Below, one piece after another: positions 60,901-64,000 of a DNA stretch of 64,000 nucleotides (within the stretch, counting starts at the first letter, position 1; each line of letters opens with the position of its first letter). The DNA lies in NCBI GenBank assembly GCA_030429105.1, contig JAUIDE010000001.1, positions 1-64,000 of the forward strand, in the 5' to 3' direction. Below the pieces are notes generated by a model. It saw nothing but the letters and a program-made list of their open reading frames with translations, did no database searches and was not told where the DNA came from. A program made the translations under genes and the position numbers. The stretch comes from Alphaproteobacteria bacterium. Its GTDB lineage: Bacteria; Pseudomonadota; Alphaproteobacteria; Rhodobacterales; Rhodobacteraceae.

Positions 60901-61323
60901 TCACTGGAAACGATCCGCGAGCGCGGCGAGGCCGATCTCGAAGAGGACCCCGACGAGCTCGTCCGCCTCGCGCTCCCGCCCCTCCGGCGGCTCGAACCGG
61001 GCCGACCAGAAGACGTGGCAGCCGCCCGTCTCCGCCACGCAGGCGAGGGTCGCGCGAAAGTCGGAGAGCGCCAGCGGCCCCTCGACCGTCTCGTAGGCGT
61101 AGCGCAGCAGCCCCGTCTCGATCAGACGGTCGAAATACTGTTCGCCTTCGCTCGTGCTCAGCCGACGGTAGCGCTCGCCGTCGATCTCCGTCGGTTCGGC
61201 GGCTGCGAATGCGGGGTGCCAGCCCGCCACGCCGTCGAAATCGCCGATCGCCCGCCACACGTCTTCCGGCGGGGCGGAAAGGCGGATCATGCGCGTCACG
61301 CGGTCATGTGAACTGTCGGTCAT
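60901..61323 (-). CDS. SRPBCC family protein
   Basis: RMIRLSAPPEDVWRAIGDFDGVAGWHPAFAAAEPTEIDGERYRRLSTSEG. Confidence 0.88.
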   Translation of the reverse strand: MTDSSHDRVTRMIRLSAPPEDVWRAIGDFDGVAGWHPAFAAAEPTEIDGERYRRLSTSEGEQYFDRLIETGLLRYAYETVEGPLALSDFRATLACVAETGGCHVFWSARFEPPEGREREADELVGVLFEIGLAALADRFQ

Positions 61324-61363
61324 CCAAGAAGGATAGCACGCCGCAGATGATTCCCGGAGGAAT

Positions 61364-61663
61364 TCACCCCCTCGCCAGCGCGTCCATCTTCCGCGCCAGC
61401 GCGAGGTCGAGCTGGGTGAGGCCCTTCGCGTCATGCGTCGTCAGCGTCACCTCGACGGTTCCGTAGACATTGGACCATTCCGGGTGATGGTCCATCTTCT
61501 CCGCCTCCAGCGCCACAGCGCTCATCCAGCCCCAGGCGCGCACGAAATTCTTGAAGCGGAAGGTCTTCTTAAGCGCGTCCCGCTCCGGCTCGTGCGCCCA
61601 GGAGGCGGCGGCGAGGGCGGGGAGGGCGGCCTCCCGCTCGGCGTCGGTCAGCTTGGCGGCCAT
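61364..61663 (-). CDS. phhB: 4a-hydroxytetrahydrobiopterin dehydratase
   Basis: FRFKNFVRAWGWMSAVALEAEKMDHHPEWSNVYGTVEVTLTTHDAKGLTQLDLALA. Confidence 0.95.
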   Translation of the reverse strand: MAAKLTDAEREAALPALAAASWAHEPERDALKKTFRFKNFVRAWGWMSAVALEAEKMDHHPEWSNVYGTVEVTLTTHDAKGLTQLDLALARKMDALARG

Positions 61664-61664
61664 G

Positions 61665-62843
61665 TCAGTCTCCCTTCCTGAACGGCCCCCGGCTTCGCAG
61701 GTATTCGATCTCCTCGTCAACCGCCGCCCGCTCCCGCCCCAGATAGTCGGAGACGGCGCGGCGGAACCGCGGGTCCGTGATGTGGTGCAGCGAGAAGGTC
61801 GGCGTCGGGAGATAGCCGCGGGCGAGCTTGTGCGCCCCCTGCGCCCCCGCCTCGACGCGGGAGAGGCCGAGCTCCAGCGCGGCGTCGATGGCCTGATAGT
61901 AGCACGCCTCGAAATGCAGGAAGGGGTGATGCTCCACGCAGCCCCAGTAGCGGCCGAAGAGCGTCTCCCGCCCGATGAAGTTCAGCGCCCCGCCGATCCA
62001 GCGCCCGCCCCGCTCGCACATGACGAGGAGCGCGTCATGCCTGAGCCGTTCCTGCGCGAGGTCGAAGAAGCGGCGGGTGAGATAGGGGCGGCCCCATTTG
62101 CGGTTTCCGGTGTCTTGGTAGAAATCCCAGAACGCCGCCCAGTGCTCCTCCCTGATGTCGTCCCCGGTCAGCCGGTGGATGCGGACGCCGTTCTCCACCG
62201 CCTTCGCGCGCTCTTTCCGCAGGTTTTTCCGCTTGTCGCTGGAAAGGTCGGCGAGGAAATCGGCGAAGCTGGAATAGCCCCGGCTCTCCCAGTGGAATTG
62301 CTGGTCCTGCCGGCGGAGAAGGCCGTATTCGCCGCCGCGCCGCCATTCCGCCTCGGTGCAGAAGGTGATGTGGAGCGAGGAAAGGCCGTTGGCCTCGGCG
62401 AGCCGGATCGCGCCCTGGAGGAGCGCGAGATCGGTTTCTGCCGGCGCGCCGGGCGCAGTCAGCAGCCTCCGGCCGGTCGCGGGGGTGAAGGGCACGGCGC
62501 CCTGGAGCTTCGGGTAGTACTCCCCGCCCGCATGTTCGAAGGCGTGCGCCCAGTTGTGGTCGAAGACATATTCACCCTGGCTGTGCGTCTTGCCGTAGAG
62601 CGGCATGACGCCGGCTAGCCGACCGTCCGGCGTCGTCGCCTTCAGGTGCCGCGGCAGCCAGCCGGACCGGCCGCCGACGCTGCCGCTTTCCTCCAGCGCG
62701 AGGAGGAAGCGGTGGGTGGTGAACGGGTCCTTCGGGCGGCCGCCTTCCGCAGCCTCCGGGGCGGCGCAGCCGTCCCATGCGGCGGCGGGGATGGCGGAGA
62801 TCGCCGTCTCCACGTCGATGGAGAAGGCCGGCTCCTCGCTCAA
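61665..62843 (-). CDS. DUF482 / GNAT family N-acetyltransferase
   Basis: DPFTTHRFLLALEESGSVGGRSGWLPRHL; YVFDHNWAHAFEHAGGEYYPKLQGAVPFTPATGRRLL. Confidence 0.93.
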   Translation of the reverse strand: MSEEPAFSIDVETAISAIPAAAWDGCAAPEAAEGGRPKDPFTTHRFLLALEESGSVGGRSGWLPRHLKATTPDGRLAGVMPLYGKTHSQGEYVFDHNWAHAFEHAGGEYYPKLQGAVPFTPATGRRLLTAPGAPAETDLALLQGAIRLAEANGLSSLHITFCTEAEWRRGGEYGLLRRQDQQFHWESRGYSSFADFLADLSSDKRKNLRKERAKAVENGVRIHRLTGDDIREEHWAAFWDFYQDTGNRKWGRPYLTRRFFDLAQERLRHDALLVMCERGGRWIGGALNFIGRETLFGRYWGCVEHHPFLHFEACYYQAIDAALELGLSRVEAGAQGAHKLARGYLPTPTFSLHHITDPRFRRAVSDYLGRERAAVDEEIEYLRSRGPFRKGD

Positions 62844-63598
62844 GCCCGATAACCCTCGAAGGTGATGTTGTCCGCCACGCGCCGCGCCGCGGCTTCCGCC
62901 TCCGGCGAGCGGATCGTCCAGCAGAGGATCGGGAGCCCCGTCGTCTTCACGCGCGCCACCTCTTCGTCACCCAAGTCGTTGTGCTGATGAGAGATGAAGC
63001 CGCATCCGAGCGCGTCAAGGTCGTCCATCCGCGCCAGTTCGGCCCGCCGTTCGGGGGCGAGGCCGGACCAGTAATCCTCCCGGAAGGAGCATGTCGTCCG
63101 CCCGCGGGGGATCGCCGGCGCGGCGTCGCGGAAGAGGGCGACCGAGTGGGGGTTGAACGACATGACGGCCTTTTCGCCGTCATAGGCGGAGAGGAGCCGC
63201 GCCGCGCGCCGCTCAAGCCGCCCGTCAACCGGGCCCATGACGAGGCTCTGGTCCTTCGCCTCGACGAGGAGCGGCGCGCGCCGCCCGACGAGGGAGAGGA
63301 ATTCCGCCAGCGTCGGGATCGTCTCGTCCGAACCCGTGAGCCGGATGCGGGATAGCTCCCGCGCCGTCCGCTCCCGCACCGGCCCCGTCTCCCCCGTCAG
63401 GCGGTTCAGGTCGTCGTCATGGAAGACCATCGCCTCCCCGTCCGCCGAGAGCTGGAGGTCGAGCTCGATCCCGTAGCCGGCCGCGATGGCGGCCTCGGCG
63501 GCGGCGCGGGAATTCTCGATCACGCCCGCCGCCCGGTCATGGAGACCGCGATGGGCGAGCGGGCGTTCGAGAAAGGCGCGGGGCAGGGCGGGGATCAT
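62840..63598 (-). CDS. Glycerophosphodiester phosphodiesterase family protein (UgpQ-like)
   Basis: PLAHRGLHDRAAGVIENSRAAAEAAIAAGYGIELDLQLSADGEAMVFHDDDLNRLTGETG. Confidence 0.93.
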   Translation of the reverse strand: MIPALPRAFLERPLAHRGLHDRAAGVIENSRAAAEAAIAAGYGIELDLQLSADGEAMVFHDDDLNRLTGETGPVRERTARELSRIRLTGSDETIPTLAEFLSLVGRRAPLLVEAKDQSLVMGPVDGRLERRAARLLSAYDGEKAVMSFNPHSVALFRDAAPAIPRGRTTCSFREDYWSGLAPERRAELARMDDLDALGCGFISHQHNDLGDEEVARVKTTGLPILCWTIRSPEAEAAARRVADNITFEGYRA

Positions 63599-64000
63599 TC
63601 GACCTCGATGATCGCCTCGACCTCGACGGCGACGCCGAAGGGCAGGTTGACGACGCCGACGGCGGAACGGGCGTGGCGGCCCTTGTCGCCGAACACCTCC
63701 ACGAGGAGGTCGGAGCAGCCGTTGACGACTTTCGGATGGTCCGGGAAGTCCGGCGTCGAGTTGACCATGCCGAGGAGCTTCACGACGCGCTTGACCTTGT
63801 CGAGATCGCCTGTCGCCATCTTCATCTGCTCGATGAGCCGGATCGCGCAAGCCCTTGCGGCCTTGGCGCCATCCTCCACGCTCATGTCCGCGCCGAGCTT
63901 GCCCTTGATGAGGCCTGACCCGTCCTGGCTCACCTGGCCAGAGATGAAGACGAGATTGCCCGTCCGCACCGTCGGCACGTAGTTGGCGGCGGGGGCGGCG
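63595..64000 (-). CDS. RidA family protein (5' end beyond window)
   Basis: AAPAANYVPTVRTGNLVFISGQVSQDGSGLIKGKLGADMSVEDGAKAARACAIRLI; frame stays open to the window edge. Confidence 0.92.
   Translation of the reverse strand, partial: AAPAANYVPTVRTGNLVFISGQVSQDGSGLIKGKLGADMSVEDGAKAARACAIRLIEQMKMATGDLDKVKRVVKLLGMVNSTPDFPDHPKVVNGCSDLLVEVFGDKGRHARSAVGVVNLPFGVAVEVEAIIEVE

Overview
This 64 kb window comes from a GC-rich alphaproteobacterial chromosome; gene content looks Rhodobacterales-like (inference from gene families and order, no search run). Most of it is dense core or metabolic sequence. In order it holds: the end of a flagellar cluster (FliK-like, rod-binding protein, FlgN-like); pyk; an SHMT-like/DUF2332 pair with a divergent LysR gene; a complete livJGFHM-type ABC operon; map; proAB-obgE-rpmA-rplU; infA-maf-rne/rng-yacG; tRNA-Phe; guaA; a reductive pyrimidine/hydantoin catabolism operon with an NMT1-type ABC transporter and a RutR-like regulator; bdhA; and mreBCD-pbp2-rodA. 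Two places stand out. (1) A 427-bp element at 45738-46164 sits inside the pyrimidine operon. It has 29-bp inverted repeats that differ only by a compensatory base-pair change, and they flank an intact GIY-YIG nuclease frame with no ATG/GTG/TTG start that is absent from the ORF track. (2) An accessory segment at about 31.07-38.51 kb lies between tRNA-Phe and guaA. It encodes a class III adenylate cyclase-TPR protein, a PAP2/vanadium-haloperoxidase-type protein with a (MGH)5 N-terminus, a cytosolic subtilase and a Crp/Fnr regulator, and ends in a truncated IS3-family remnant. Other candidates are a short sRNA or leader with a strong intrinsic terminator upstream of bdhA, several perfect palindromes in AT-rich pockets, and a small foreign-looking two-ORF insertion at 43.0-43.5 kb. 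All family calls come from reading motifs; no database search was possible.
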